Origin: Mesorhizobium liriopis
Lineage (GTDB): Bacteria > Pseudomonadota > Alphaproteobacteria > Rhizobiales > Rhizobiaceae
Length of the DNA stretch: 64,000 nucleotides
Assembly: GCF_024053505.1 (NCBI RefSeq)
Contig: NZ_JAMXQS010000009.1
Coordinates: 1-64,000, forward strand
Reading direction: 5' to 3'
In this document: in pieces, positions 8,032 through 15,868 of the stretch
How positions within the stretch are numbered: the first letter of the stretch is position 1
Layout: each line of letters begins with the position of its first letter
Made by a program: the position numbers and the translations under genes
Notes under the pieces: generated by a model
Told to the model about the DNA's origin: nothing
The model's input: the letters and a program-made list of their open reading frames with translations, nothing else
Databases searched by the model: none

Positions 8032-8273
8032 CCCTTCCGCCCGCGTCGAGCCTTGCGCAAGGCCGCGTCTTCCGCCCATGGCGGGATCGGTTCGCCAGTG
8101 ACATCGCGCAGCGTGGCGAGGAGAGCGTCAAATAGGCGATCAAGCGCCTGATCATGCGGGCAGTTCAGCTTGACCATGCCGCGATGCTTGCGGATCAGCC
8201 GGGACACGGTTGTCATGTCCGTCTCGAACTCGGGCAGGTTGATGATCTCGGCAGGCATGTTGTGCACGACCAT
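8028..8273 (-). CDS. Hypothetical protein, 81 residues, operon partner of the HTH gene
   Basis: It starts MVVHNMPAEIINLPEFETDM, has a helical centre (VSRLIRKHRGMVKLNCPHDQALDRLFDALLATL), and ends in a very basic tail (LRKARRGRKG) that could contact nucleic acid. Its stop overlaps the start of the downstream HTH gene, so the two are co-translated. No family is recognised. A small helical protein feeding into an HTH regulator would suit a toxin-antitoxin or phage-type regulatory pair, but there is no direct evidence. Confidence 0.6.
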   Translation of the reverse strand: MVVHNMPAEIINLPEFETDMTTVSRLIRKHRGMVKLNCPHDQALDRLFDALLATLRDVTGEPIPPWAEDAALRKARRGRKG

Positions 8274-8354
8274 GGGATACTCTCCGTGGGTATGGTCGCG
8301 AACCTAAGCGAGTCGGGATTGCCCACTCAAGGCATTTGTTCCTACTATGTTCTC

Positions 8355-8633
8355 ATGAGCCGAGTCGCTGACACCCTGAAGCACTACCCCAGCCCTAAGG
8401 TCGAGGTGGCCTGCGCTCTGTGTGGGCGAAAGGGCCGATATGACCGGGACGACATGCTGCGCGCGGGGGGCGATCGCAGGCTCAGCGATCTGCTGGATGC
8501 CATTGCGCGGCGATGGGAGTGCGACCGGGCGACGTCGTACGAGGACTTAGAATTCTGTGGATTAGCGTTTTCGAACCTGCCTGAGGCAGTCCCACCTGCG
8601 GCAAATGCCTACGCGCTCGCGAAGGGGCTCTAA
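8355..8633 (+). CDS. Small protein with a CxxC zinc-ribbon-like motif
   Basis: This is a 92-residue protein from the ATG at 8355; upstream in-frame starts run antisense through the previous gene. The N-terminus has VACALCGRKGRYDRDDM, a CxxC knuckle, and a third cysteine in RRWECDRA, suggesting metal binding with an incomplete second pair. Proteins of this layout are common and unannotated in Rhizobiales. Its stop overlaps by a few bases the stop of the convergent gene at 8630. Confidence 0.65.
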   Translation: MSRVADTLKHYPSPKVEVACALCGRKGRYDRDDMLRAGGDRRLSDLLDAIARRWECDRATSYEDLEFCGLAFSNLPEAVPPAANAYALAKGL

Positions 8634-8989
8634 TGCGGGCCGAACAGCGCCAAGCTGAGGAGCAGCGTTCCGATTGCCCCGACCGCGACCCACCACTGAG
8701 CATGTGGACTGCCGCCTTGGCCCTGCTTGCGCAGCGGTGGCACGATCCGTCTCGCGTGCTCAATGCAGACGTAAGCCTCGTTCCGGATCGAATGGTTGGC
8801 GGGGTGCTCAGGGTCGAGCTCGCTAATCTCGCGCAGTAGGGAGAGAAGGTGAGCTCGGCGCCCACGCTCTGACACCATGGTGCGGGGCAGAAGCAAGTTC
8901 AGGGCGCGTTCGACGCGATCCGGCTCAAAGTCCATGACGTGATCGACGATGGCTGTCAGGTAGGTAGCAGCGCTTCCGCGGTCGTGCAT
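8630..8989 (-). CDS. Hypothetical protein with C-terminal membrane anchor
   Basis: About 119 residues. A helical soluble part (DFEPDRVERALNLLLPRTM, SLLREISELDPEHPANHSI) is followed by a single C-terminal hydrophobic helix (WWVAVGAIGTLLLSLALF), a tail-anchored layout. The ATG at 8989 lies only a few bases after the stop of the preceding minus-strand gene; a TTG at 8992 is an alternative. It is the last gene of a three-gene minus operon. No family is recognised. Confidence 0.6.
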   Translation of the reverse strand: MHDRGSAATYLTAIVDHVMDFEPDRVERALNLLLPRTMVSERGRRAHLLSLLREISELDPEHPANHSIRNEAYVCIEHARRIVPPLRKQGQGGSPHAQWWVAVGAIGTLLLSLALFGPH

Positions 8990-8992
8990 CAA

Positions 8993-9283
8993 TCAGCGCG
9001 CCTGCGCCTTCATCGTCTCGAGCTGCTCGCGTGCCCACCACTGTGCCTGCTCAAGGGCCTGCGGATCGTTCTCGCGGATGGCATCGACAAGCTGGCGAAG
9101 TGCAAGGGTGAGATGAGCTGAGACATACTCACGCTGCGCAGGATCAGCGATGCAAGCGGCAAGCGCTCCGCAGTCGTCATCATTGGTGCGGATCGCCTCG
9201 GCATCAGCACTCGGCCGGTCGATGAAGTCTGCAATCGATGAGGCCAGCAAGCTGACCAAGGCTTGTCCGAGATCCTCTGTCAC
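8993..9283 (-). CDS. Hypothetical soluble protein, about 96 residues
   Basis: It is helical and acidic, with segments LGQALVSLLASSIADFIDRP and LTLALRQLVDAIRENDPQALEQAQWWAREQLE. A GTG at 9283 is preferred because it overlaps the TGA of the 35-residue upstream gene (GTGA coupling). A GTG at 9298 in the same frame would add five residues. No family is recognised. The operon arrangement (small membrane peptide, this protein, tail-anchored protein) suggests a membrane-associated complex. Confidence 0.55.
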   Translation of the reverse strand: MTEDLGQALVSLLASSIADFIDRPSADAEAIRTNDDDCGALAACIADPAQREYVSAHLTLALRQLVDAIRENDPQALEQAQWWAREQLETMKAQAR

Positions 9284-9387
9284 GGCACGATCACGCACCA
9301 GACGCAGCCTGAGGCGGCAATCACTGGCGTGAGCATCAGAACCCAGAACGCAGCCCAGAACCGAAGATCATCGGATATACGCGGCAC
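9280..9387 (-). CDS. Tiny membrane peptide, 35 residues
   Basis: A GTG start at 9387 is preceded by GGGGGAAG (on the minus strand), a strong ribosome-binding site. The peptide is one hydrophobic span (FWAAFWVLMLTPVIAA) followed by a Gly-Cys-x-x-Cys end. Its TGA overlaps the GTG of the next gene. The ribosome-binding site and overlap are the evidence; the size is too small for family assignment. It could be a holin-like or regulatory membrane peptide. Confidence 0.5.
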   Translation of the reverse strand: MPRISDDLRFWAAFWVLMLTPVIAASGCVWCVIVP

Positions 9388-9423
9388 GACTTCCCCCAAG
9401 CGGTACGATCCCCGCACGAAGAG

Positions 9424-9666
9424 CTAGCACCGGTTGCCGTTGGGGTAAGTAGCCGGGACGCAACACCAGTGATCTGGTGAGTAAGCTGGTACCCATCTAC
9501 GCTCGCGGCCGTTCATCCGATCCATCTCGATGCCGGGTAGCGGCGCGTGAAGCACGGAAGCATGGGCTATAGCAATGTATTCGCAGCGTGCTTGCCCGTT
9601 GTGATCCGCATCGACACATCTGAGCCAATGTAAGCGGGCGGTCTTGTTTTGCGCGATTGGTCCCAC
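9424..9666 (-). CDS. Doubtful ORF, up to 80 residues
   Basis: This frame starts at GTG (9666) and ends in a Trp/Cys-rich segment (RRWVPAYSPDHWCCVP). No ribosome-binding site or family is recognised. It lies in the gap between the small minus operon and the oxidoreductase gene, so it is not an obvious shadow, but support is weak. Confidence 0.2.
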   Translation of the reverse strand: MGPIAQNKTARLHWLRCVDADHNGQARCEYIAIAHASVLHAPLPGIEMDRMNGRERRWVPAYSPDHWCCVPATYPNGNRC

Positions 9667-9736
9667 GTCGATGACTGACAGCCTGGGCGTGGCTCGACCC
9701 TTCTCGACATAGACTTAGATTCGTTCACTTGGAGCA

Positions 9737-10744
9737 GTGCAGGTCTGTGGGGTGAGCGTGACGAGATGGGGCATCGCGGGTTTTGGCTGGGTGGCACAGG
9801 ACTTTGTGGCACCGGCCATGTCACAGGCTGGAGACGAACTGGTCGCAGTTGCCGATCCATCGCCCATAGCGCGGCGTGTGGCAGAAGGAATGGGCTCGAA
9901 CGCCTATGACGGCATCGAGGGTTTAGCTGCAGACCCATCCGTCGAGGCCGTCTATGTCGCAACCCCCAATCACTTGCATTGGCCGGTCGTGGAGGTGCTC
10001 GCGCGCAACCGCAAGGCAGTGCTTTGCGAGAAGCCCATGGCGGCAACACTTTCGGATGCCGAGAATATGGTCAGTTCGTGCCGCGCAGCAGGTGTGCTCT
10101 ATGCCACAGCCTTCGATCAGCGCCATCATCCGATCCACCGGGAGATGAGCAAACTGATCGCGGAAGGTCTGATTGGAACCGTGACAGCCGTTCGTATTGC
10201 TTACGCCTGCTGGTTGGGAGCCGACTGGGGACAAGGCGAGAACTGGCGTGTCGATGCGAGCCGAGCAGGAGGTGGGGCTGTGATGGATCTGGCGCCGCAT
10301 GGCCTCGATCTGATCGATGCATTGCTCGGTGAGCCTCTCGTCCAAGCCTATGCGCTTCTGCAGAGGCGAGTGCACGATTATGCCGTCGATGATGGCGGCA
10401 TGATCGTGGGACAAACACGCTCAGGCGTGCTTGCGAGCATCCACAACAGCTACAACTGTCCCGAAGGCTTGCCCCGTAGGAGGCTCGAAGTGTTGGGAGC
10501 GAAAGGCCAACTGACAGCTATCAACTCGATGGGGCAGGAGGCCGGCGGCAGCTTGGTTCACACGGATGGAACGTCTGGCCTCGAAACACCAATCATGGTG
10601 CCAAGCATTGATCGCTCACCGTTCAGTCAGATGATCGAAACCTTCTCGGCCGCACTGCGGTCTGGCGACCATCGAGCCTTCGATCCGGAGCGCGATCTCC
10701 GCACCATGCGGCTTCTGGATAGTCTCTACCGCCGAACCAGCTGA
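9737..10744 (+). CDS. Gfo/Idh/MocA-family NAD(P)-dependent oxidoreductase
   Basis: This is a 330-335-residue protein. The N-terminal Rossmann domain has GIAGFGWVAQDF, then AVADPSP, then VYVATPNHLHWPVVEVLARNRKAVLCEKP (the family's EKP signature). The C-terminal alpha/beta domain has GGAVMDLAPHGLDLIDALLG, matching the conserved G-G-x-x-x-D-x-x-x-H. These enzymes act on sugars, inositols or their phosphates. The substrate cannot be read from sequence, but a sugar-type ABC binding protein lies 1 kb away, pointing to a carbohydrate. Start is uncertain: GTG at 9737 or at 9752 (VSVTRWGIAG); no ATG is available. Confidence 0.85.
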   Translation: MQVCGVSVTRWGIAGFGWVAQDFVAPAMSQAGDELVAVADPSPIARRVAEGMGSNAYDGIEGLAADPSVEAVYVATPNHLHWPVVEVLARNRKAVLCEKPMAATLSDAENMVSSCRAAGVLYATAFDQRHHPIHREMSKLIAEGLIGTVTAVRIAYACWLGADWGQGENWRVDASRAGGGAVMDLAPHGLDLIDALLGEPLVQAYALLQRRVHDYAVDDGGMIVGQTRSGVLASIHNSYNCPEGLPRRRLEVLGAKGQLTAINSMGQEAGGSLVHTDGTSGLETPIMVPSIDRSPFSQMIETFSAALRSGDHRAFDPERDLRTMRLLDSLYRRTS

Positions 10745-10750
10745 CTGCGG

Positions 10751-11617
10751 TCAGAGCAAGTCCACGAGAGGCACTGGGGCTGCGTGTGGACGCGTAGACA
10801 GCATTCCATCGATGAGGGCGAGCGCTTCGCGCCGCCCAGCATTGGTGACTTGCTCGAAGGGCGTCCAGGTTTGTCTGAAGTCGAGGGGTGCGAACACATC
10901 GCGATAACGCCGCAACTCATTGGGCGTCATCGGCACGCCACGGACGAAAGCTTTATGCGTCGAGATCGTGCGCGCATGTCGAGGGTTGTCTGCCGCCAGT
11001 TCGAACTTGAGCGCGTCGCCGCAGAACAGAATCTTCCGCGTCCGATCAAACAGAACGGCATGGCCGTCGAAGTGTCCGCCCGTCCAGTGAAGTTCCAGTC
11101 CTGGCAGCGGCTCAAGGAAGTCGTCGAACGGCCACGTGACGCAGAAGGCTGTACTCCAGGCCAAATCACCCGGATGCAGGGCGAGTTCAGGATCGAACCG
11201 GTCCTGGATCTGCCACAGCGCACCATAGGAATGCGGATGAGACGCTGACAGCACCTGAACGCCGCCGAGGCTGTGGATATGGTCGAGAGCGGCGCGGCTG
11301 TAGACTGCGCAGCTTTCAAAAATCATGTTACCCACTTTCGTCTGGATCAGATAGCTGTGAGAACCGATCCCGTTCACCGGCTCATTGCGAAAGCGCCAGA
11401 TACCCTCTTCGGGCTCGTCCCAATGGCAAGGAAAAAGTTGTTCTGCCTCTTGCTGGGAGCGAAAGCTCCAACCCTTCTGCGGCACCACATGACGCGCGTC
11501 CAAGCATAGCGGGCAGCTTGGAGGCTCTGCGAAGTGACGCTGCCAGAAACCGCAATTGTCGCAGAAAAAGACGGGAAGCTCCAAGGCTCCAGCAAAAGGC
11601 AGGTAGCCGGGACTCAT
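10751..11617 (-). CDS. MBL-fold protein with N-terminal zinc-ribbon-like site
   Basis: This is a 288-residue protein. Two CxxC pairs (Cys19/22 and Cys35/38) form a rubredoxin- or zinc-ribbon-like N-terminus. The metallo-beta-lactamase fold follows: SASHPHSYGALW (127-129 carry the first two histidines), then GGHFDGHAVLFD (His182), FCGDALKF (Asp201) and a late His221. The canonical H-x-H-x-D-H is changed: Asp and the third His are Tyr-Gly, so one metal site may be lost or altered. It converges with the oxidoreductase gene (7 bases between stops). It is a hydrolase of unknown substrate, possibly linked to the same carbohydrate metabolism. Confidence 0.75.
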   Translation of the reverse strand: MSPGYLPFAGALELPVFFCDNCGFWQRHFAEPPSCPLCLDARHVVPQKGWSFRSQQEAEQLFPCHWDEPEEGIWRFRNEPVNGIGSHSYLIQTKVGNMIFESCAVYSRAALDHIHSLGGVQVLSASHPHSYGALWQIQDRFDPELALHPGDLAWSTAFCVTWPFDDFLEPLPGLELHWTGGHFDGHAVLFDRTRKILFCGDALKFELAADNPRHARTISTHKAFVRGVPMTPNELRRYRDVFAPLDFRQTWTPFEQVTNAGRREALALIDGMLSTRPHAAPVPLVDLL

Positions 11618-11653
11618 ACTCGCGATAACTCTTTCAGCAGCACGACTGCTGCC

Positions 11654-12916
11654 CTACTGCGGCAAGGAAAGAACGTTCGTGATATCGGCATCGGCTTGCT
11701 TGAGCGCATCGGCTGGCTTTGCTTTTCCGAGCCAAGCAGCCTCGATGTAAGAGCGCAGGATGCGATCGACTTCGGCTGTCTGCGCGATGTTGGGGTCGGT
11801 CAGCGCGCGGCCGCTTTGTAATGCATCGACATAAGGTTTGGTGAAGGCGTCCCCCAGTTCGGCCTGGCTTGCTGCAATGTCTGCCTTGTTGGCGGTTAGC
11901 CCACCGAGCGTGACCACCATGTCGCCGACGCAGGAGCGCCCGCCATCGGCCTTGGGCGCGTTAAGCCAGCGGATCAGCTTCCAGGCTTCGTCCTTGTGCG
12001 GGCTATTGGCGTCAACGGCCTGGAAGAAACTATACTGGTAGGTCTTCCAGTCCGGGCCAGCTGGGATGGGTGCCACGCCGACAGTGGCGTCGAACTGGTC
12101 CCCCAAGCCATCGCGGAGCGTCTGCTCGAACCAGTTGGCCATGATCTGCATGCCGTTGCGGCCCGAAGGAAAATCCTTGACCACATTGGATGGGCTCGTC
12201 GATCCTTGTGAGAAGAGTTCGACTTGGCCTTGCAAGATCTCCGCTGCTGCCGGTTCTGCGAGATTGGTAGAAAGCCCGTCCTCCTTGATGAGCGGGAGCC
12301 CGCGCGAGAACATCAGCGCACGAAACGGATGGGTGGCGTTACCCGGCGAGGGACCAAAGGCATAGCCAGCCGTGACTACCTTCCCATTGCCGTCACGTTC
12401 GGCGATCTTTGCGGCATCCGCGACCACTTCGGCCCAGGTCGAAGGTGGCTGGGTAATGCCCGCCTTGGCAAAAAGCTTCTTGTTATAGAGCAGCATGTAA
12501 AGGCTGACCTCGGCCGGCACGCCATAGATCTGACCATCGATCTTGGCGCCTTCCACTGTGCTTGCTTCATAGCTGTCGTTGATGAATTGCAGGATGTCGT
12601 CCGGAGGCGTCGCAAGCACGCCGCTGTCGACCAGCCTGCGGCTCCATTCGGAATAAACATTGGTGATATCGGGGCTGGTGTTGGCTATGCGCGAGGTGAG
12701 CGTCGCCTGCAGGAAATCTTCGAAGCCGATCTGCTGATAGCGGATGGCGACACCGGGATTGGCCGTCTCATACTGTCGAAAACAGGCTTCGAGCGGAGCC
12801 ATCTGGGCTGTCGTGTAGTGCGCGGCCCATGTCAGTGTGACGGGCTCCTGCGCTCCCACGCTCGATGCCACCAAGGCGAACCCACCCGCCAATGACGCGC
12901 AGATAATCTGTCTCAT
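11654..12916 (-). CDS. ABC transporter sugar-binding protein (extracellular solute-binding family 1)
   Basis: This is a 420-residue exported protein. The signal peptide MRQIICASLAGGFALVASSVGA is cleaved before QEP. The mature protein has the family 1 layout: an early ITLTWAAHYT-like strand, ANTSPDITNVYSEW (ligand-lobe motif), GQIYGVPAEVSLYMLLYNKKLFAKAGI (hallmark of sugar binders) and NGMQIMANWF. GGGAGGAG about 6 bases upstream of the ATG is a strong ribosome-binding site. Binding proteins of this type deliver mono- or oligosaccharides to MalF/MalG-like permeases, but no permease or ATPase gene is adjacent, so this is an orphan or a remnant of a transporter operon. Confidence 0.88.
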   Translation of the reverse strand: MRQIICASLAGGFALVASSVGAQEPVTLTWAAHYTTAQMAPLEACFRQYETANPGVAIRYQQIGFEDFLQATLTSRIANTSPDITNVYSEWSRRLVDSGVLATPPDDILQFINDSYEASTVEGAKIDGQIYGVPAEVSLYMLLYNKKLFAKAGITQPPSTWAEVVADAAKIAERDGNGKVVTAGYAFGPSPGNATHPFRALMFSRGLPLIKEDGLSTNLAEPAAAEILQGQVELFSQGSTSPSNVVKDFPSGRNGMQIMANWFEQTLRDGLGDQFDATVGVAPIPAGPDWKTYQYSFFQAVDANSPHKDEAWKLIRWLNAPKADGGRSCVGDMVVTLGGLTANKADIAASQAELGDAFTKPYVDALQSGRALTDPNIAQTAEVDRILRSYIEAAWLGKAKPADALKQADADITNVLSLPQ

Positions 12917-13053
12917 GCCCGCTCCTCCCAGCCGATTGCTGGGATATGGATTCCAGCAGTCAAACGTCGAGGACGAGCGCGTCAGCCAAAGATCACTTCA
13001 GCACGAAGACGACGCGAGGCGCTCTGATCACTGCGATGCGCAAAGCTTCGTTT

Positions 13054-13125
13054 GGGGTCGGATGCGGTTTGGCAGCTTTCGATCGGTTGTGCCCAAAACC
13101 AGACAGTCCGCTTCCGGCCCAGGTC
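13054..13125. repeat. Dispersed repeat, copy A (left of Shedu)
   Basis: It has two parts: GGGGTCGGATGCGG at 13054-13067, and AAAACCAGACAGTCCGCT followed by TCCGGCCCAGGTC at 13095-13125. Both parts recur in the same order and orientation at 15926-16020. The rest of the 404-base gap (12917-13320) holds no supportable gene. Confidence 0.7.
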
Positions 13126-13320
13126 TTGCCGTTCCGCTCTGCGCCTCATCTCAGTCATTCCGATTACCCCATGAGCTCCTCGAAAGCTGTCACTGCTGTC
13201 AGGCCGAAAGAGAGTTCTCAATGGGGTGGGAAGCGGAACGTCTGCAATTGTCCGGGTTGGGACCTTAGCTGCCGCTCTTCACTTCATCGCTGCCCTGCAC
13301 AAGCGCGGCGCAAGATTTAC

Positions 13321-14655
13321 CTACGCGTTTCGCGTTATGAATCGTGCTCGCTCGAGCAGTTCGTCGAACGTAACGATATCGATACCGCGCGTCTCTCGCC
13401 GGAACAGCTCAAACGTGTCACGCATGATGTTGGCGTCTCGGGCGTTACCAGAACGCTCAAACTCCTCCGAAGAGCCGAAGACGAGGATCGCTTTGGCGTT
13501 GCGGGTTCGGGCCGCAAGTTCGACGCCTTGTCTATTGTAGTTCTCACCGTGTTGAGCAAATGCGGCCCATTCCGCTTTCTGCTCGAGAATTTGAGATACG
13601 GCACTTATGAATTGGGGGGTAAACTCCCACGTGCCCGCTCGGGAATTTCCGCCGGATGTCCGTTTGAAAATCGCGGTATCCGGCCGCTTTATCTCAACTA
13701 GAACCGTGTAGTCTTTGAACGTTTGCAGGAAGTCGAGGAGCGGCTTATTGCGATTGTCCGTGCCTCCCCCGCCGACCGTCGCCTCGCGGTCAAAGGTCCT
13801 CATGATCCGATAATCTAGGCCGTAACCGAAAACCCAGCGCTCGCTATCGAAGAAGTCTTGCCAAGAGGCCTCTGCCCAGTCGCCGGCCCCCATTTCGCGC
13901 TCAAACTGCTCGAGGCCCTTTCGACGCCCGAGCAATATGTTGATTTCCTCAGCAGTTAGGTCATCTTGCAATTCCGCCAGCGCACCTGCTCGCTGCTCCC
14001 GGGGCAGAGACTTCAAGCGCGCAATTAAGGTACGATCATCCGCGTCGATAATCGCCTTTCGACCAGTACCGGTTGAAATGTCTTCGATCTGATGCGTATT
14101 CTGGTTGCTCGGATCGACGAACTTGATCTGCTCCAGAAACTGGAGGAGGCGGGCAAACTCTTCGCCACGGAACGTGAATTCCTCCTTCTCCGTGCCTTCA
14201 TACCACCCGCCGGCCCGGCTTCTAAACGTTTCGAGAGTAAGACGGCGAATTCCCTTGTGGTCGCTCGTTACAATTGCCGACACTTGGGTCTTGCGCTTCT
14301 CTCCCGTCAAGCGGAGGCAGAGCGCGCCCTCGATCTCGCCTAGCAGCAGTTCGTCGCTGCCCACGAGGATCATACGAACAAACCTGAGCTTTTCATCATT
14401 GATGGACCCCGGGCGGTCGAAAATTTTTGATAGGTAAGTCTTCCCTGCGACGCGATTTTTGAAAAATTCATAGTCGCCTTCGTTACTCAATGCGCACTCC
14501 CAAGCCCTATTGATTCGACAATGCTGCGAAATTGCCAAATCCGCTAGAGGTACAGCTGGAAGCCACGCGACTGGCGCCTCGTGATTGATCGGAAGCTGCA
14601 TTGGGGTGGGAAGTTGACGGTCGGCTCCTGAGCGGTGAGTTATTGAAGCGGACAT
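13321..14655 (-). CDS. sduA: Shedu anti-phage nuclease (SduA, DUF4263)
   Basis: This is a 444-residue protein. Residues about 245-430 match the Shedu/DUF4263 nuclease: LEQFEREM, then WQDFFDSERWVFGYGLDY, then KPLLDFLQTFKDYTVLVEIKRPDT, then FISAVSQILEQKAEW. Asp308, the Glu321-x-Lys323 pair and Gln355 form the PD-(D/E)XK-type active site. Residues 1-240 are a separate N-terminal region, presumably the sensor half, with no domain I recognise. Shedu is a single-gene defence system that cuts DNA upon phage infection. GGGAAAG about 5 bases upstream supports the ATG at 14655. The gene is divergent from the MerR-ATPase gene and flanked by direct repeats. Confidence 0.85.
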   Translation of the reverse strand: MSASITHRSGADRQLPTPMQLPINHEAPVAWLPAVPLADLAISQHCRINRAWECALSNEGDYEFFKNRVAGKTYLSKIFDRPGSINDEKLRFVRMILVGSDELLLGEIEGALCLRLTGEKRKTQVSAIVTSDHKGIRRLTLETFRSRAGGWYEGTEKEEFTFRGEEFARLLQFLEQIKFVDPSNQNTHQIEDISTGTGRKAIIDADDRTLIARLKSLPREQRAGALAELQDDLTAEEINILLGRRKGLEQFEREMGAGDWAEASWQDFFDSERWVFGYGLDYRIMRTFDREATVGGGGTDNRNKPLLDFLQTFKDYTVLVEIKRPDTAIFKRTSGGNSRAGTWEFTPQFISAVSQILEQKAEWAAFAQHGENYNRQGVELAARTRNAKAILVFGSSEEFERSGNARDANIMRDTFELFRRETRGIDIVTFDELLERARFITRNA

Positions 14656-14803
14656 CGCTTTCCCGCTTGCCGACGCTCACAGCAATCCTTCGGGACCGCG
14701 CTTCTATGATCCGAAGAATTCTGGCGGGACTGTCGGAAAGCGCCTTGACCCGGCCCCTGCGGCAGGCCTGATAGAAGGTGGGTTCAACCGGTTAAGGTGA
14801 GTC

Positions 14804-15868
14804 ATGAACCTTTCGCTTCGCAGTTACACACCCGCGCAAGCCAGCGCTTCTCTTGGCGTTTCGGCCAAGGCGTTACGCCTCTACGAGCAGCACGGTCTGC
14901 TATCACCCGATCGCACCCGGACGGGATGGCGCACTTACGACGCTGCTGTGATGGCCCGGGCGGCCGAAATCGTTGCACTGCGGAATCTAGGTCTAAGCCT
15001 CGTTCAGGTTGCCCGTGTACTCAGTGGGGAGCCACGCGATCTGGATGCTGCCCTTGCGGCTCACGAAGCTCGCTTGAGCGAGGCGGGCCAACGTACGGCT
15101 GCCGCTCTCGAACGGATAAGGTCACTACGCGCGGAACTCGCCCAAGGCCGCGTTCCAACCGCCGCAACATTGGCGCAGGCGATTGCCGAAAATGCACCCG
15201 CGACAGTCGGCTTTGCACTACCGTGGCCGTGGGCTGGAGAGTGGTTCGCTATCCACGACGTTCCCCGCCTATCCTTCATCACGGGGGCACTTGGTAGCGG
15301 GAAGACCCGGTTCGCCCAGACCCTCGCCGCTGCGTTGCCCGATGCTGATTTCCTTGCTCTTGACCGCCTTAGGGATCCAGCCATTGCGCAACGCCTTGCG
15401 GAGGATCCGTTACTCGCAGAACGGGTCGAACGACGCCTGACGTGGTTGGTCGAGGATGGTGCGGAGCGGTCGGAGGCACTGACTACGCTGGTTGTCGCGC
15501 TGGAGGCGGCGAAGCCCACAGCGCTTGTGGTCGACATGGTGGAGGAAGGGTTGAACGCGGCAACGCAGGTGGCGCTGATGGCACACTTGCGCCTCCGAGG
15601 AATGAGCAAGCGCATGCTTGTCCTAATGACGCGTTCCTCAGCGATCCTTGATCTCGACATGCTTGAGCCTTCGGAGATCGTCATCCTGTGCCCGGCCAAC
15701 CACAGCGTTCCGCTTCTAACCGCCCCATATCCAGGCGGGCAAGGTTATGAGGCTGTGGCCACATGCATTGCTTCGCCTGAGGTCCGGGCACGTACCGCGG
15801 GGGTCGTCGCCATGCGCCTTCACGATCTGAGCGGTAGAACAGCATCCACATCGAGCCAAAGTTGCTAG
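14804..15868 (+). CDS. MerR-type HTH fused to a P-loop ATPase
   Basis: This is a 354-residue fusion. Residues 1-75 form a MerR HTH (SYTPAQASASLGVSAKALRLYEQHGLLSPDRT, then GWRTYDAAVMARAAEI). Residues 80-115 form the usual dimer coiled coil. Residues about 150-340 form a P-loop domain with Walker A GALGSGKT (161-168) and a Walker-B-like ALVVDMVEEGL around Asp244. There is no ligand-binding or metal cysteine cluster as in ordinary MerR proteins. It may couple nucleotide hydrolysis to transcription control, or act like a kinase or uptake ATPase. It is divergently placed from Shedu with about 150 bases between starts. Confidence 0.8.
   Translation: MNLSLRSYTPAQASASLGVSAKALRLYEQHGLLSPDRTRTGWRTYDAAVMARAAEIVALRNLGLSLVQVARVLSGEPRDLDAALAAHEARLSEAGQRTAAALERIRSLRAELAQGRVPTAATLAQAIAENAPATVGFALPWPWAGEWFAIHDVPRLSFITGALGSGKTRFAQTLAAALPDADFLALDRLRDPAIAQRLAEDPLLAERVERRLTWLVEDGAERSEALTTLVVALEAAKPTALVVDMVEEGLNAATQVALMAHLRLRGMSKRMLVLMTRSSAILDLDMLEPSEIVILCPANHSVPLLTAPYPGGQGYEAVATCIASPEVRARTAGVVAMRLHDLSGRTASTSSQSC

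Noticed and set aside
12224-12895. 223-codon plus-strand frame
   Set aside because: Antisense to the ABC binding-protein gene, which has a signal peptide, family motifs and a strong ribosome-binding site.
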